Source: Herpetosiphon gulosus
GTDB lineage: Bacteria; Chloroflexota; Chloroflexia; Chloroflexales; Herpetosiphonaceae
Assembly (NCBI RefSeq): GCF_039545135.1
Contig: NZ_BAABRU010000006.1
Span: 248,001 to 312,000, forward strand
Reading direction: 5' to 3'
DNA: 64,000 bases
Part shown: positions 18,901-28,170 of the stretch, piece by piece
Layout of the letters: each line of letters opens with the position of its first letter
Position numbering within the stretch: the first letter of the stretch is position 1
Translations under genes and position numbers: made by a program
The notes under the pieces: generated by a model
Told to the model about the DNA's origin: nothing
The model's input: only the letters and a program-made list of their open reading frames with translations
The model's database searches: none

Positions 18901-21900
18901 CTGCCAACGACGAACGCAAGGCCTGCGCCACAATCGGGAAGGCCAACAAGCCGACAACTTCAAAAAACAGCAACCACAACAGCACTGCCGCTGCTTGATG
19001 TTGGTTGATCCAAGCCCAATCGGCGAAGCCATCGACCCCTGGAGTTTCGACGTTATTGTCAACCGTTGCTTGAGGCAAGGGCTTTTCGGCCAAGCTAATC
19101 GCCGCAACTGGATTATCGGGCGGAATGCCTGGTAGTTCGACTGGTGGCAAGGCGGTTGGTGCCGCAACTTTGGCATCGGTGCGCAGGTAGATTTGGGTTG
19201 TGCCGCTATCATAGCCAATTCGCCAGCGCCCTGAAGCCTTGAGTTGCTCAAAAACTGGCAACAAATCGCCATACACCGCTCGTTCCAAACCGCCAAGGTA
19301 AATCACGCTCACGCCATAACGATCAAGGTAATTTTGGGCAGTGTTGGCATCAAACGCGGTATAAATTTGCTGAATAATATTTTTGCGGTTGGCGATAATG
19401 CCTGCTGCTTCAGCGGGCGCACGTTGCTGATTTTGATGCCCATCCCAGCCAATTAAGGTTGGCAGGCCAGTCCAAGTCGCAATTCGGCTGTTCCAGCGAT
19501 AGGCCGAGGTGCTGGCTTCGAGCACGGTTGGCGTGCCCTCAATGTTCGCTCGCATCCAGCGAATTGCCGCCGCATCATCTTTAATCGCAATTTCGCGATT
19601 TTCGACCCACGTCGCGCCTTCCATCCAAGCCATGCCATCAAGCCCACGCGGCGCGGCGGCCACATAGCGATCGGCAACTTTGGCTTGGGTCGCGGTAATT
19701 GGGTAGACCAAAGCACCGAGCACCAACAAACTGGTGACGGTTGCCCACGAAATGCGCAACGGAGCGGCCAAGGCCGAACGTAAAACGCTACGGAAGGCGC
19801 TCAAGGTCAATGGCAGAACGCTGGCAGCAGCCAAAGCCAAGAGTGCCCAAGCCTCGTAGCCAAACTTAAAGACCACATTCATGCGGCCAGCGCCCGGCAA
19901 CACAATCGTTTCGGTTAGCAGCAAGAGCAAAATACCAGCACTGGTCAAGGCCAACGGCACAACCTCGCGCCGTCGCGTCCGCCCAGCCAAGGCGCTCCAC
20001 AAGAGGGCAATGCTAAAGATCGCTAATGGTAACAAAATGAAAATCGAAGCCGCCTGTTGATTAATTGGCTCCATAATCAAATTATTAAACAACGTTGGCG
20101 GATTCCCAAGTTCAATCCCATCAGCCATTGCACGGCGAAATCCGCGCCGAGAAATGAACCAAATCACAGCTCCGCCAAGCCAAATCCCTCCCGCAATCAA
20201 ACGCGCACGAATCTGACGATATGACCAAACTCGCCGTGCGAGCAGCAGCATCCATGGAATCAAAATCCAGAACCACAGGCCATACAACACTGTCCATTCG
20301 CGAATGCTCATGCGTTGGTCGTTGGTCAGCAATTGAGGTTTGCCATAATCGCCGGTGGCCAAATAGCGATTGAATGGCGACCAAACCACGGTCATCACCA
20401 CAAATAGGGCAATTGGCGGAAGCACAAACCACAGCCAACGCTTGGGCCAGGCCACGGTGCGGCTTTGCTGCCAGCCCACCACCAGCAAGGCAACGGCGGC
20501 CAAGGCGAGGCTCAGCGGGTAATCCCAAACATTGGTAGCTTTGAGTGCGCCGACCAAAATGCCCAGCGCCACGCTCCAACCAGCCAACGCTCGGCCTGAA
20601 ATCGTTGGCGCTTTGTACAAGCCAACTAAGCTGAGCAATAGCAAAACCAGCAGTGAAAGCCCAATAATGTGGGCATGCAAATCGCCATATAAAAACGAGA
20701 AGAAGGGAAATTCGCTGATTGTGCTGGGCGGAATCACCCGCGTGGCGTTCCAATACGGCCATTCTGGGCGCAAATTGAACGATTCGCCATCAAGCCGTTT
20801 GGCAAAGCCTGCGGCAGCATCAGCCACGGGCGAACCACCCTCAAGCCAAATCCCTTGGCTCGATTGCTCAGGATTCGACCAACTCAATTCGCTATTGCCC
20901 AAAACCCGTGCACTGTTGAAATAGAAAACTGGCTGCACCAAATTGCCCAAAAGCATCAAGGCTACCGCAGCGCCAACCGCTGTAAAGCAAGCGCGACGTT
21001 CGATTTTTTTTGCAACTCGCCCAAGCGTCGAGAGCAAGTTATAGCCAAAACTACCACTTAATTGGGCGGTCATAGCAAATAAGCTAATTAATGCCAGATT
21101 AAAGCCAACCTCAGGCCGAATCGCCAACAATTTCATTGGCGTGCCCATCAGCACATAACCCCAATAGTAGTAGTTCATATAGCCGCCAGCAAACCATGGG
21201 TCATACGGCGGAAATTGCACCGATTTGAGCGTGGCCGTCAGGTAAGCCAAATTCATGGGCTTTTCGCCACCCATGCCTGGATGCCATAAATCGGGGTTGA
21301 GGTAGCGAATGGTTAGCAGAATTGCAAAGCCAGCCAGATAAATCGCTTGCGAGGTGAGAATTGCCGCGCGGCGGGTTTGCCACCACACTCGCAATTCTTG
21401 GCGCGAACGCAGCAAACTGAGGCTGCCCAACGCTACCAACACCAGATAGACCCCAGCAATCCAGAAGCGATTGAACGACCACCAATGCCAAGCAGCTGGC
21501 AACCAAGCAATCAAGGCAAGCGCAAATAAGCCGACCAGCCGCGCCATACCCAAACCGCGATCAGGCAAAGGCAATTTCAAGCGCCAGAGCAAGCCAAACG
21601 CCGCTAAGCCCAATAGTTCAAGCGCCAGCACCCAAAAGATCAAGGGGGCACTATTGGCAACCCCTTCAAACACCCACGCCCACGAGCCAGAAGTCAACTG
21701 TTCACGCCATTCGGCCACAGTTTGCTGGAGCATGGTTGGCATTGGTGTGGCAACTTTGGGTCGCAGTTTATAAATCTCATCAACATTCACATCTGCCAAA
21801 ATTTGCTGCCGCGCTGCATCAATATTCCAGCGTTCGGTGCGCTTCCAAATCGTCACCCGTGGATGATCGTAGACGCTCCAATCTTCGGTGGCGTGATCAT

Positions 21901-23734
21901 CGGCGATGCGAATGCCCAAAAATGAGGGATAGGAGCTAAAATCAGCAACTTTTTCATAGCCTAGCGTACCATCAAAAATGCCTTTGAAGAAATTGAGGGT
22001 TGCCGGAAAACGCATCGGCAATTGATCAAGCGAATCGTAGGCGCGATTTGAGGTAAAAGCCAAATAGTTGGCTTGGTTGGCAACTTGCAGAATTTGCTCA
22101 ATCGAGCCAGCATCATTTTCGTTGACAATTGGCAACTGGATATCAGTCCAGATCCAATTTTCCATGCCTGGAATACCAATATCCCACGAATCTGAGGTAT
22201 GGGTGCTGCCTGGGGGAATGTTGGCGTGGGCCCATGCTGAGGCTTGGGTGCGGGTATGGGGGCGATCATAAATTCGGCTAAAACCCCAGCCCCACAGCAA
22301 GGTTACAATCGCGACAATGCTGGTTAGGCCAACTGCAAGGCCATGCAACGGCACTTTGCGAAACAGCAATGGTGTACCTTCGCGCCGCGCCCAATCGACC
22401 AAACTAATCAAGCCCCATGCTGCAAATAAAATTAATGGGCCATAAATCGGCAGCAAATAGCGCATCGGCTTGATCATCAGGCCGCCCTGCCAGAAGAAGT
22501 AAATCCCGGTCCAGAGCCAGATTGGCAAGAGGCCCAACAAGCGTTGACGTGAACTCGAACGAGCTAAACCAATTCCAAAGGCGAGCCAACCAAGCCAAGC
22601 CGCCACGCCCAAAGGCACACCCATGCCCCAACGAATCATGTTGGTCAGTTCGTAGGTGTAGTTGCTGCGGCCAGCCCACTGATGTGATGAAGGTGCATCG
22701 ACATCGCCCGATGAGGTAGCACTTGCGCGGCCAATTGCTTCAATGAAACGTTCATCAAACCAAAAACCATTGAAGGCATCGGGCATGCTAAATCGCAGGG
22801 TAAAAAGCATCATCAACAGCGCCAAGCCTGCAAATGGCAAGGCATGAATGCCGCTCCACAAGAGCCTATGGAAGATTGCTGCTGGTGAATGATTGCCACG
22901 TAAATAGGCTGGATTATGCCAATAAGCTACCATCGCAGCAATTGCAATAATCCCACCAAGCGGAGCAAGCGTGATTTTGCATGAAACTGCTAAGGCCAAC
23001 GCTGCGCCAGCAAAAATCGTGTTGAGCAGAGCACTCAATACACGCCGCGATTGAGCTAAGCGTGTGCTGGCATACAAGGTCAACAAGCCATACATCGCCG
23101 CTTGACCATCGACCACAAAAAAGTGGGCATGTTGAATCAGCGCTGGCGACCAAGCAAAACAAAACCCTGCCAATAAGCCAATTCGGCGGCTGTTGAGCGT
23201 GCGGCCCAGCAAAAACAAGATGACGATTGAAATCAAATCGGCAATTGAGGAAACGCTGCGGCCAACCACGGCAATCGTGCGGCTGGTCAATTGGTCGGGT
23301 TCAATTTCAGGGTAGAATTTTTCGGTTAAATAGCGTACCGTGGCCACAGGCAACGAGCCATAGACATAGCCACGATCGACAGTGCGTGGGTTGAGTGAGT
23401 TACAGCCGCTGGTTGCAGTAGGGCGTTGTTTGCTAACATCAGGTTCTTCAGGGTTACGCGCATTTTTGAGTTGGGCCACGCCTTGATCGTTCAGCACAAT
23501 TTCGCATTCAGTGTTGAGATAACTCCAAAACGAATCGGGCACACGCAAGTTGGGCGTGATCGCATCCTTTAAATAATACTCATCAGGGTGGATCAATGGA
23601 GCATAGCCATCCCAATCGGCTCGATGAATCGAGCGAACGCCCCAAGCCATCCAGAGAATACCCAACAAGCAGAGCAAACTGATCAAATCGGGGAAGCGTC
23701 GCCCCAAGGCACGCAGCGCAGCGAAACGTGGCAT
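15932..23734 (-). CDS. Giant GT39-like + two YYY modules + TPR fusion
   Basis: 2,600 residues from the start at 23734. That start has AGGGTGAT upstream; an in-frame ATG at 23944 lies in an intergenic repeat and is rejected. Order: a PMT/GT39-like membrane module (about 1-680) with the acidic HPDEYY loop near residue 50; YYY module 1 with GGEKPMN, MNYYYWGYVLM and YGDLHAH; YYY module 2 with GGEKPFE, INYYYYGLYLM and FADLHPH; and a C-terminal TPR block of about 180 residues. Each module ends with an extracytoplasmic domain with a VDYVYVG-like strand. Together with the next gene it suggests a polytopic machine for surface glycans or glycoproteins. Chemistry is inference. Confidence 0.9.
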   Translation of the reverse strand: MPRFAALRALGRRFPDLISLLCLLGILWMAWGVRSIHRADWDGYAPLIHPDEYYLKDAITPNLRVPDSFWSYLNTECEIVLNDQGVAQLKNARNPEEPDVSKQRPTATSGCNSLNPRTVDRGYVYGSLPVATVRYLTEKFYPEIEPDQLTSRTIAVVGRSVSSIADLISIVILFLLGRTLNSRRIGLLAGFCFAWSPALIQHAHFFVVDGQAAMYGLLTLYASTRLAQSRRVLSALLNTIFAGAALALAVSCKITLAPLGGIIAIAAMVAYWHNPAYLRGNHSPAAIFHRLLWSGIHALPFAGLALLMMLFTLRFSMPDAFNGFWFDERFIEAIGRASATSSGDVDAPSSHQWAGRSNYTYELTNMIRWGMGVPLGVAAWLGWLAFGIGLARSSSRQRLLGLLPIWLWTGIYFFWQGGLMIKPMRYLLPIYGPLILFAAWGLISLVDWARREGTPLLFRKVPLHGLAVGLTSIVAIVTLLWGWGFSRIYDRPHTRTQASAWAHANIPPGSTHTSDSWDIGIPGMENWIWTDIQLPIVNENDAGSIEQILQVANQANYLAFTSNRAYDSLDQLPMRFPATLNFFKGIFDGTLGYEKVADFSSYPSFLGIRIADDHATEDWSVYDHPRVTIWKRTERWNIDAARQQILADVNVDEIYKLRPKVATPMPTMLQQTVAEWREQLTSGSWAWVFEGVANSAPLIFWVLALELLGLAAFGLLWRLKLPLPDRGLGMARLVGLFALALIAWLPAAWHWWSFNRFWIAGVYLVLVALGSLSLLRSRQELRVWWQTRRAAILTSQAIYLAGFAILLTIRYLNPDLWHPGMGGEKPMNLAYLTATLKSVQFPPYDPWFAGGYMNYYYWGYVLMGTPMKLLAIRPEVGFNLALISLFAMTAQLSGSFGYNLLSTLGRVAKKIERRACFTAVGAAVALMLLGNLVQPVFYFNSARVLGNSELSWSNPEQSSQGIWLEGGSPVADAAAGFAKRLDGESFNLRPEWPYWNATRVIPPSTISEFPFFSFLYGDLHAHIIGLSLLVLLLLSLVGLYKAPTISGRALAGWSVALGILVGALKATNVWDYPLSLALAAVALLVVGWQQSRTVAWPKRWLWFVLPPIALFVVMTVVWSPFNRYLATGDYGKPQLLTNDQRMSIREWTVLYGLWFWILIPWMLLLARRVWSYRQIRARLIAGGIWLGGAVIWFISRRGFRRAMADGIELGNPPTLFNNLIMEPINQQAASIFILLPLAIFSIALLWSALAGRTRRREVVPLALTSAGILLLLLTETIVLPGAGRMNVVFKFGYEAWALLALAAASVLPLTLSAFRSVLRSALAAPLRISWATVTSLLVLGALVYPITATQAKVADRYVAAAPRGLDGMAWMEGATWVENREIAIKDDAAAIRWMRANIEGTPTVLEASTSAYRWNSRIATWTGLPTLIGWDGHQNQQRAPAEAAGIIANRKNIIQQIYTAFDANTAQNYLDRYGVSVIYLGGLERAVYGDLLPVFEQLKASGRWRIGYDSGTTQIYLRTDAKVAAPTALPPVELPGIPPDNPVAAISLAEKPLPQATVDNNVETPGVDGFADWAWINQHQAAAVLLWLLFFEVVGLLAFPIVAQALRSSLAAAWSASKIAGILLLGWLIWLPTSLGFWQWTRLSVIVGLAMLAALALAAWYFGAAQRIRQAWRQQRRAIIISELLFISLFALWTLVRAANPDLWHPYWGGEKPFEFGFLNAVLRSPNMPPLDPFYSQGTINYYYYGLYLMALPMKLFGLNSAIGFNLAVATVGALIGLGAWAVGLVVTRRLKVAAMALVAVALLGNLAGVLPIGTSTGIGGVVRAWQACELGGEGRETACAPLDGDSNLAAMISDGLANGTSENFTRRLAGGVPWFWGPSRVTVSDGLNTINEFPLWSVIFADLHPHLIALPITLLVVALAWEVSRRRRLRRQLPAFGLAALAVGSLAAANAWDVPTYGLVLIIGLMARGWQAPQRRWWTTLGYSLLGVATVALGLLLYAPFLGSYKAPVGGVWPIRVGTALVPWLAIYGLFLLVITTWLLLPLKRAEPTPFWNWVKATRGRWLIGYGLAAAAVIVYYLTRSDAAKSAITEPSVLPDLATIYKPIFSAGIPVRWLIGLLLAGLIRRFINRVASPSARWAIVLGLVGGLVALGVELIFIRDHLAPGSWDGGPGDSERMNTVFKFGYQVWVLWALSAALLLPHIASALRNSRVAKYSWQTAVSAGVVLALFFPIFGTLSRVGMRFDKPLQGLTLDGLAYMQTAEYSVNNGVVNLADDLTAIRWITENITGTEILLQSEQEFYRAFGVRITANTGLPTVISALHAGEQRPGPLVDQRIRDVMEMYSSLDVLRTQWLLNKYGVDYVYVGQIERLRDPMGVDKFVTMAGLQQVYQHNSVTIYKTTPQLRELAMQWRDGVVPAPVVANTPVDQAGNQVEAAVALYESDPNNAGYAFEAGKQLWQSGQADRAAAILGRAADVHPNDIGLHHLLGDVLLSLKRYDQVVLAYEQAYNAGPTPQNQTKLGQGYFAWAELDRTKLDAAAAQFSAAIIADSQFADPHYHLAEVYRLQGNNAEARREYETYLSIAPPEGLWVGSAQERLKNLP

Positions 23735-23816
23735 AGTTATCACCCTGAACTCAACAACGGGCGAATTATAGCGCAAAATCGGCTTGCATGGGGGAAGAGG
23801 GTATGAAGGATATAAT

Positions 23817-23928
23817 TCCCTCACCCCCACCCCTCTCCCACTGCGGCGGGCGAGGGGAGTTCCACCATTCATGATTGAGGGTTCCCCCTCGCCTCGCGGG
23901 CGGGAGAGGGGGTGAGGGGGTGAGGGGA
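23817..23928. repeat. MITE-like palindromic element, copy A
   Basis: A 112-bp imperfect palindrome. The left arm is CCCTCACCCCC-rich, the centre contains TTCATGAT, and the right arm is GGGAGAGGGGGTGAGGGGG-rich. The same element recurs at 28045-28158, 33732-33820 and 63205-63320. It lies just upstream of the giant gene start and creates a false N-terminal extension there. Confidence 0.85.
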
Positions 23929-23963
23929 TACTGGTGGTTGCCAACCGTATAAACCATTACATC

Positions 23964-23985
23964 TATGCTCTATGTTCTATGCTCT
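23964..23985. repeat. CTATGTTCTATGCTCT short repeat
   Basis: TATGCTCTATGTTCTATGCTCT abuts the stop of the helicase gene. The complementary form ACATAGAACATAGAACATAG is found at 33656-33682. It is a dispersed simple repeat of 8-bp units. Confidence 0.55.
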
Positions 23986-23987
23986 TT

Positions 23988-26900
23988 CTAGGCATAAATA
24001 TACTCATAGCACACCAAGGTCAAGTCGTCGCGGGTGATCGTGCTAACAGGGCCGCTTGGCTCGACGCTGCTGCGGCCTTGGGTTTGATAAAGTTCACGCA
24101 ATACATGAAGCACTGCAATCAGATCGTTGTCGGCGTTGTAGCGATTGAGTGCTTTACGCAAGCGTTGCACGACTGCGCCAACTTGTGGCTCTTTGAGCAT
24201 TTTGCGCAACTCGCGCACTTCACCGCGATCAACGCCAGGCTGCGCAAGATTGTTGTGGAGCAATTGGGCGATCACGTTTTGTTCTGGCGCAACGATTTTA
24301 TCGACTACCGTCGCCGTAACTTGTTGCTGCACATCGCGCAAAATGCTGTTCAAAATGGTGTCGTGGATGGCGAAAATATCGACTTCAGTATAGGGAGGGG
24401 CAAAGCGTGGCGTATCTGGGCTACAGGCGATCAGCTGCATAATGGTGTAGCGATTATCGGTAATCGTTTGTTTTTCAAGGTCGTAGTAGCGCCAAAAATG
24501 GGCGGTGCTGCCATCACGCGGTGCAGTAAAATAGAAAAACAGGCCTTTGGCATTACGACGCTCAATCCCCGAATGAATCCCATCATCAAGGTCGGTAAGC
24601 CAGCGTTGGGCATCGGTCGCTAGCACATTTTGCAATTCAGCAAATAATGATTCGCTACTCGCTAGCTCCAAAAATGATTCTTGTTCCTCAATTACGCTAT
24701 GATCTTCGTCGGCGATGCGTTTGAGCGTATTGAAATCGCGCGGCGTAACGACTTCGCCTAACACGCTGGCATCCAAAAAGCCCGTTTGGTTGATCAAATC
24801 GATTTTGCTGGTTAGGCTGCGCACCAAGCCCAGCAACGCTTCGAGTTCGCGCTCAGGAAACATATTGTACACATGCAACAGATCGAAATTCGAGCCAAGC
24901 CGATCGATCCGGCCTGCCCGTTGCACCATGCGCGTTGGGTTCCAGTGTAAATCGTAGTTGAGCAAATGGCCGCAATCTTGCAAATTATGGCCTTCGGAAA
25001 GCACATCGGTGGCGATCAAAATTTGTACTTCGTCGCTTGTGCCAACCAATTCGGGTTGGTTGCTGGCACGTGGCGCAAAATGGCTAACGATTCGCGCTCG
25101 ATCAGACGTTTTGACGCTGCTATCGATGCGGCGAATCGTTGGATTGCCAAGGCTGGCCAGCCATTCAGCATTACTTGCCTCAGTCAGGGCTTGATACACA
25201 TAGCGGGCTGTATCTTTGTAATAGGTAAAAATCACGACTTTGCAGCCGTTGAGTTGGTTGGCAAGCAGGTTTTGCAATTGTAGCAATTTGGCATCATGGC
25301 TGGCTTGAATGTGTTTAATTGCATGCCAAATTTCGTTCAGCGCATCAATATCTGCTTGCAAAGCCCGATGCAAACGCCGCCGATCGTATTTGCTAGCCTC
25401 AAGTTTGGGCAGTTTGGCAATAATCAGGCTAGCGGCGGCATGCTCATCAAGTGCCGAGGCCTGCGAACTGGGCGTGCTATCGTCGCTATCTTCTTCGTCG
25501 GCTTCGAGCAAGCGCATGGCCTGCTGAAACGAACCCGAATCAAGCACAATCCCATCTTGCACATATTCGGCAAAGGTTTTGACAAAGGCCAACGAGCGCC
25601 GAATCGAAATCCGAAAGGCTTCGATGCTCGATTCGAGCCGTTTGAGAAAGCGACTTTTGAAAATACCAACCAAGGCCGCCTGCCGCCCAAGCTCAAATTC
25701 GTCTTGGTCGCTTGGGCGCAGTTTGTAGGCTTCAAGGTTGTAGTGCGCTAGGTGTAAGCCTTCGATTGAGCCAATAATATTTTGATATAAGCCGCTGTAG
25801 GCCGCTTGTAAATCGTATTCGACGCTGTGCAGTTGGCGGGTTGGCCAGCGAATTGGCTCGCCATGAATTAGCGCTTCGGGGTAGGCTCGTCGAATAAATT
25901 GGCGGGTGCGGCGAATCACCACTTCTTCGAGCAGGTTGAAGATGCGAATTGAACCAGCTTCCAGCGATTCGCGCCGCGCAGCTAAAAAATATTTGTATAA
26001 ATCGCCAATACCTGCCGAAGCAAAGTAGCTGCGGTCGTTGCCCGTAAACAGGTTAATTTGGTTGTAGAGATCGAAAATATTGTTGTTAATTGGGGTGGCG
26101 GTGAGCAAAATCAGCTTTTTGCGGCTGCCGCTGCGCCCGCGTCGCCCATTGGCCGCCAGCAACAGCTCAAGTTGTTGGTAGCGTTTGGCGCGTTTGTTGC
26201 GAAAGTTGTGAGCTTCATCGACCAAAATCAGATCAACATCGAAAAACTCGCGGCCATCAAATTCGTCGAGGCCCAGTCGTTCTTGGGTCAGCACTTGGGC
26301 GGCAATCGTGGCGCTGCGCAATTCGCGCTCCCACATCCCACGCAGCGAGGCCGGACAAATCACCAAGGCTTTTTGGCGCTGATGGTAGGCGTAATCTTCC
26401 AGTAGTTTTTTGCCAATCCAGGTTTTGCCCAAGCCCACCGAATCGGCAACAATTGCACCGTCGTATTGGGCTAAAATGCGCCGCGCCTTGCGCACTGCAT
26501 CTTCTTGAAATTCGGCTAGCTCAACCGCCGAACGGGTGGCTGGCTGTTGGTCGCGCTCAGCTAAATCATCTTTAAAATAGGTATACAGCGCTTTCATGTA
26601 AATTTCGTAGGGGCTATATTCGCGCCCACCAAATTTGGAGTTTTCCAGCAGTTCGATCAATTGTTCTTTATAATCGAGCGCATGCTGCCATTGTTGCTCA
26701 TACCAACGCGAAAGATCGAGGATGGCACGCGTGCCAATTTCGCTTTTGAGCATGCGTTCATGTTCAAGTTCAAGCGGCGCAGCACTCAGTTGGGCGGCAT
26801 GTTGGGCAACCGTGGCTTTGGCTTCAGCATCATCAAGCTCGGCATCGGTGAGCAGGGTTTTGTGCACCAAATTTAATTCATGATTGCTGACCAAGCCTGG

Positions 26901-27383
26901 CCCAGTGAAATTGCTGCTGCCCACGATGCCCACAATCGGCGTAAGCGGATCAAAAATATTGGCATCCGGCAAGCGCCCATACAATAAATAGCATTTAGCA
27001 TGCAAAAAGGCGCGGCGGCCTTTTTCGCCAGCCAACAAGCCTGTATACAAACGCACGGCAACTTCGTCGCGGCGCAAAAAGCGAATCAGCTGTTCGACCA
27101 AGCGCAAGGTGCGTTCAGTAAAGGCTTCGGCGTTCAGTTCATGGCGCAAAAACGCGCTCGAATCGGGGCGCATGCCCAGATCATCAGCCGCCACCGGTTT
27201 ATCGCCCAGCAGCAAGCGCACTTGGCCCGTGGTTTCCAGCTCGTGGCGCACGTGTTCAAAGCCGCGAATGCTGAAATAGGCTGTGGCAATATCCAGCGAT
27301 TGGTCGCTCGCTCGGCTGAGCAAATAGCGCAGCACATCGGCTAGACGCTGCTCAATATTATCAATCACATAGGGAATTTGCAT
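23988..27383 (-). CDS. PLD-nuclease-like / SNF2 helicase fusion protein
   Basis: A 1,131-residue defence-type protein. Residues 1-180 form a phospholipase D-like nuclease domain with HAK (128-130) and GSSNFT (155-160); the Asp of HxKx4D is replaced by Tyr, as in several restriction-associated PLD domains. An SNF2 superfamily 2 helicase follows, with Walker A SVGLGKT (315-321), DEAH (389-392), TATP (428-431), ATDVLSEGHNLQ and QRAGRIDR. A helical C-terminus of about 250 residues ends the protein. Similar proteins accompany adenine methyltransferases in DISARM-, BREX- and restriction-type loci. It shares strand with the DUF559 and methyltransferase genes upstream. AAAGG supports the start. Confidence 0.88.
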   Translation of the reverse strand: MQIPYVIDNIEQRLADVLRYLLSRASDQSLDIATAYFSIRGFEHVRHELETTGQVRLLLGDKPVAADDLGMRPDSSAFLRHELNAEAFTERTLRLVEQLIRFLRRDEVAVRLYTGLLAGEKGRRAFLHAKCYLLYGRLPDANIFDPLTPIVGIVGSSNFTGPGLVSNHELNLVHKTLLTDAELDDAEAKATVAQHAAQLSAAPLELEHERMLKSEIGTRAILDLSRWYEQQWQHALDYKEQLIELLENSKFGGREYSPYEIYMKALYTYFKDDLAERDQQPATRSAVELAEFQEDAVRKARRILAQYDGAIVADSVGLGKTWIGKKLLEDYAYHQRQKALVICPASLRGMWERELRSATIAAQVLTQERLGLDEFDGREFFDVDLILVDEAHNFRNKRAKRYQQLELLLAANGRRGRSGSRKKLILLTATPINNNIFDLYNQINLFTGNDRSYFASAGIGDLYKYFLAARRESLEAGSIRIFNLLEEVVIRRTRQFIRRAYPEALIHGEPIRWPTRQLHSVEYDLQAAYSGLYQNIIGSIEGLHLAHYNLEAYKLRPSDQDEFELGRQAALVGIFKSRFLKRLESSIEAFRISIRRSLAFVKTFAEYVQDGIVLDSGSFQQAMRLLEADEEDSDDSTPSSQASALDEHAAASLIIAKLPKLEASKYDRRRLHRALQADIDALNEIWHAIKHIQASHDAKLLQLQNLLANQLNGCKVVIFTYYKDTARYVYQALTEASNAEWLASLGNPTIRRIDSSVKTSDRARIVSHFAPRASNQPELVGTSDEVQILIATDVLSEGHNLQDCGHLLNYDLHWNPTRMVQRAGRIDRLGSNFDLLHVYNMFPERELEALLGLVRSLTSKIDLINQTGFLDASVLGEVVTPRDFNTLKRIADEDHSVIEEQESFLELASSESLFAELQNVLATDAQRWLTDLDDGIHSGIERRNAKGLFFYFTAPRDGSTAHFWRYYDLEKQTITDNRYTIMQLIACSPDTPRFAPPYTEVDIFAIHDTILNSILRDVQQQVTATVVDKIVAPEQNVIAQLLHNNLAQPGVDRGEVRELRKMLKEPQVGAVVQRLRKALNRYNADNDLIAVLHVLRELYQTQGRSSVEPSGPVSTITRDDLTLVCYEYIYA

Positions 27384-27414
27384 GGGCTTACCTTTTTGTA
27401 TGATTCACGAAGGG

Positions 27415-27653
27415 CACGATGGCGTTACGTTCCCTCACCCCCAACCCCCTCTCCCACTGCGGCGGGCGAGGGGGCACGATGGCGTTACGTTCCCTCACCC
27501 CCAACCCCCTCTCCCACTGCGGCGGGCGAGGGGGCGCGATGGCGTTACGTTCCCTCACCCCCAACCCCCTCTCCCACTGCGGCGGGCGAGGGGGCACGAT
27601 GGCGTTACGTTCCCTCACCCCCAACCCCCTCTCCCACTGCGGCGGGCGAGGGC
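27415..27653. repeat. Four 60-bp tandem copies of the GC-rich half element
   Basis: Four copies with an exact 60-bp period, starting CACGATGGCG and carrying the CCCTCACCCCCAACCCC / CTGCGGCGGGCGAGGGG left arm of the MITE-like family. Copies are identical except for one base (CACGAT to CGCGAT) before the third and the truncated end of the fourth. It lies between the helicase start and the DUF559 gene. The frames that stay open through it are repeat artefacts. Confidence 0.95.
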
Positions 27654-27657
27654 ATGC

Positions 27658-28023
27658 TCATTCACTCAACATCTCCCGAATTGCTGCTAGTGCATTGGGT
27701 AAATCGTGTTCAACCCTATCAGCACTCAGGCGTAATACCCGATAGCCCAAGCATTCTAACAAGGCTTGGCGTTCAGCATCGGCCTCATATTGTTCGGCAT
27801 GAATTGCTCCATCAACCTCGACAATTAGCATTTCCTCGAAACAGATAAAATCGACAAGGAAACTGCCTATTGGATGTTGTCGCCGAAACTTCCGTCTATC
27901 AAGCTTCCGCCCTCGAATCGCATCCCACAATATTGCTTCGCTCGGGGTTGCCTCTTTACGAAAGGTCTGAGCAATCGCTTGGATTTGTTGGGCAAGTTTA
28001 TAAGGAATCTGCAAACGATCCAT
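27658..28023 (-). CDS. DUF559 endonuclease-fold protein
   Basis: 121 residues of the Vsr-like DUF559 family (PD-(D/E)XK fold). Residues 18-35 read RKEATPSEAILWDAIRGR, followed by RRKFRRQHPIGSFLVDF, then LIVEVDGAIHAEQYEADAERQ with the catalytic D...E-x-D pattern, and YRVLRLSADRVEHD. AAAGGAAC supports the start at 28023; a longer frame to 28158 is repeat-derived. Role is unproven; these proteins are often linked to mobile DNA or defence. It is tightly bracketed by GC-rich repeat elements on both sides, between the helicase and methyltransferase genes on the same strand. Confidence 0.88.
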   Translation of the reverse strand: MDRLQIPYKLAQQIQAIAQTFRKEATPSEAILWDAIRGRKLDRRKFRRQHPIGSFLVDFICFEEMLIVEVDGAIHAEQYEADAERQALLECLGYRVLRLSADRVEHDLPNALAAIREMLSE

Positions 28024-28044
28024 TTGTAATTGTTCCTTTGATTG

Positions 28045-28158
28045 TGCCCTCACCCCAACCCCGCTCCCTCGGCGGCGGGCGAGGGGCTTTCCACCGTTCA
28101 TGATGACAGGATTCCCCCTCGCTCGCTCGCGGGAGAGGGGGCTAGGGGGTGAGGGCAT
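28045..28158. repeat. MITE-like palindromic element, copy C
   Basis: A 114-bp full copy with ends TGCCCTCACCCC and GGGGTGAGGGCA (terminal inverted repeats) and a central TTCATGATGACAGG. It lies 21 bases upstream of the DUF559 start. Confidence 0.88.
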
Positions 28159-28170
28159 CCCAATCGTCGT

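Noticed and set aside
23735-23944. 70-residue N-terminal extension of the giant membrane protein
   Set aside because: It translates a palindromic repeat element; the internal ATG at 23734 has a good ribosome site and a normal N-terminus.
27415-27653. CRISPR array
   Set aside because: The whole 60-bp unit is repeated with no variable spacers, and no cas gene is near.
27378-27848. Open frames on both strands across the 60-bp array (P-P-T-P-S-P repeats)
   Set aside because: A 60-bp period keeps every frame open; these are repeat artefacts with no independent support.
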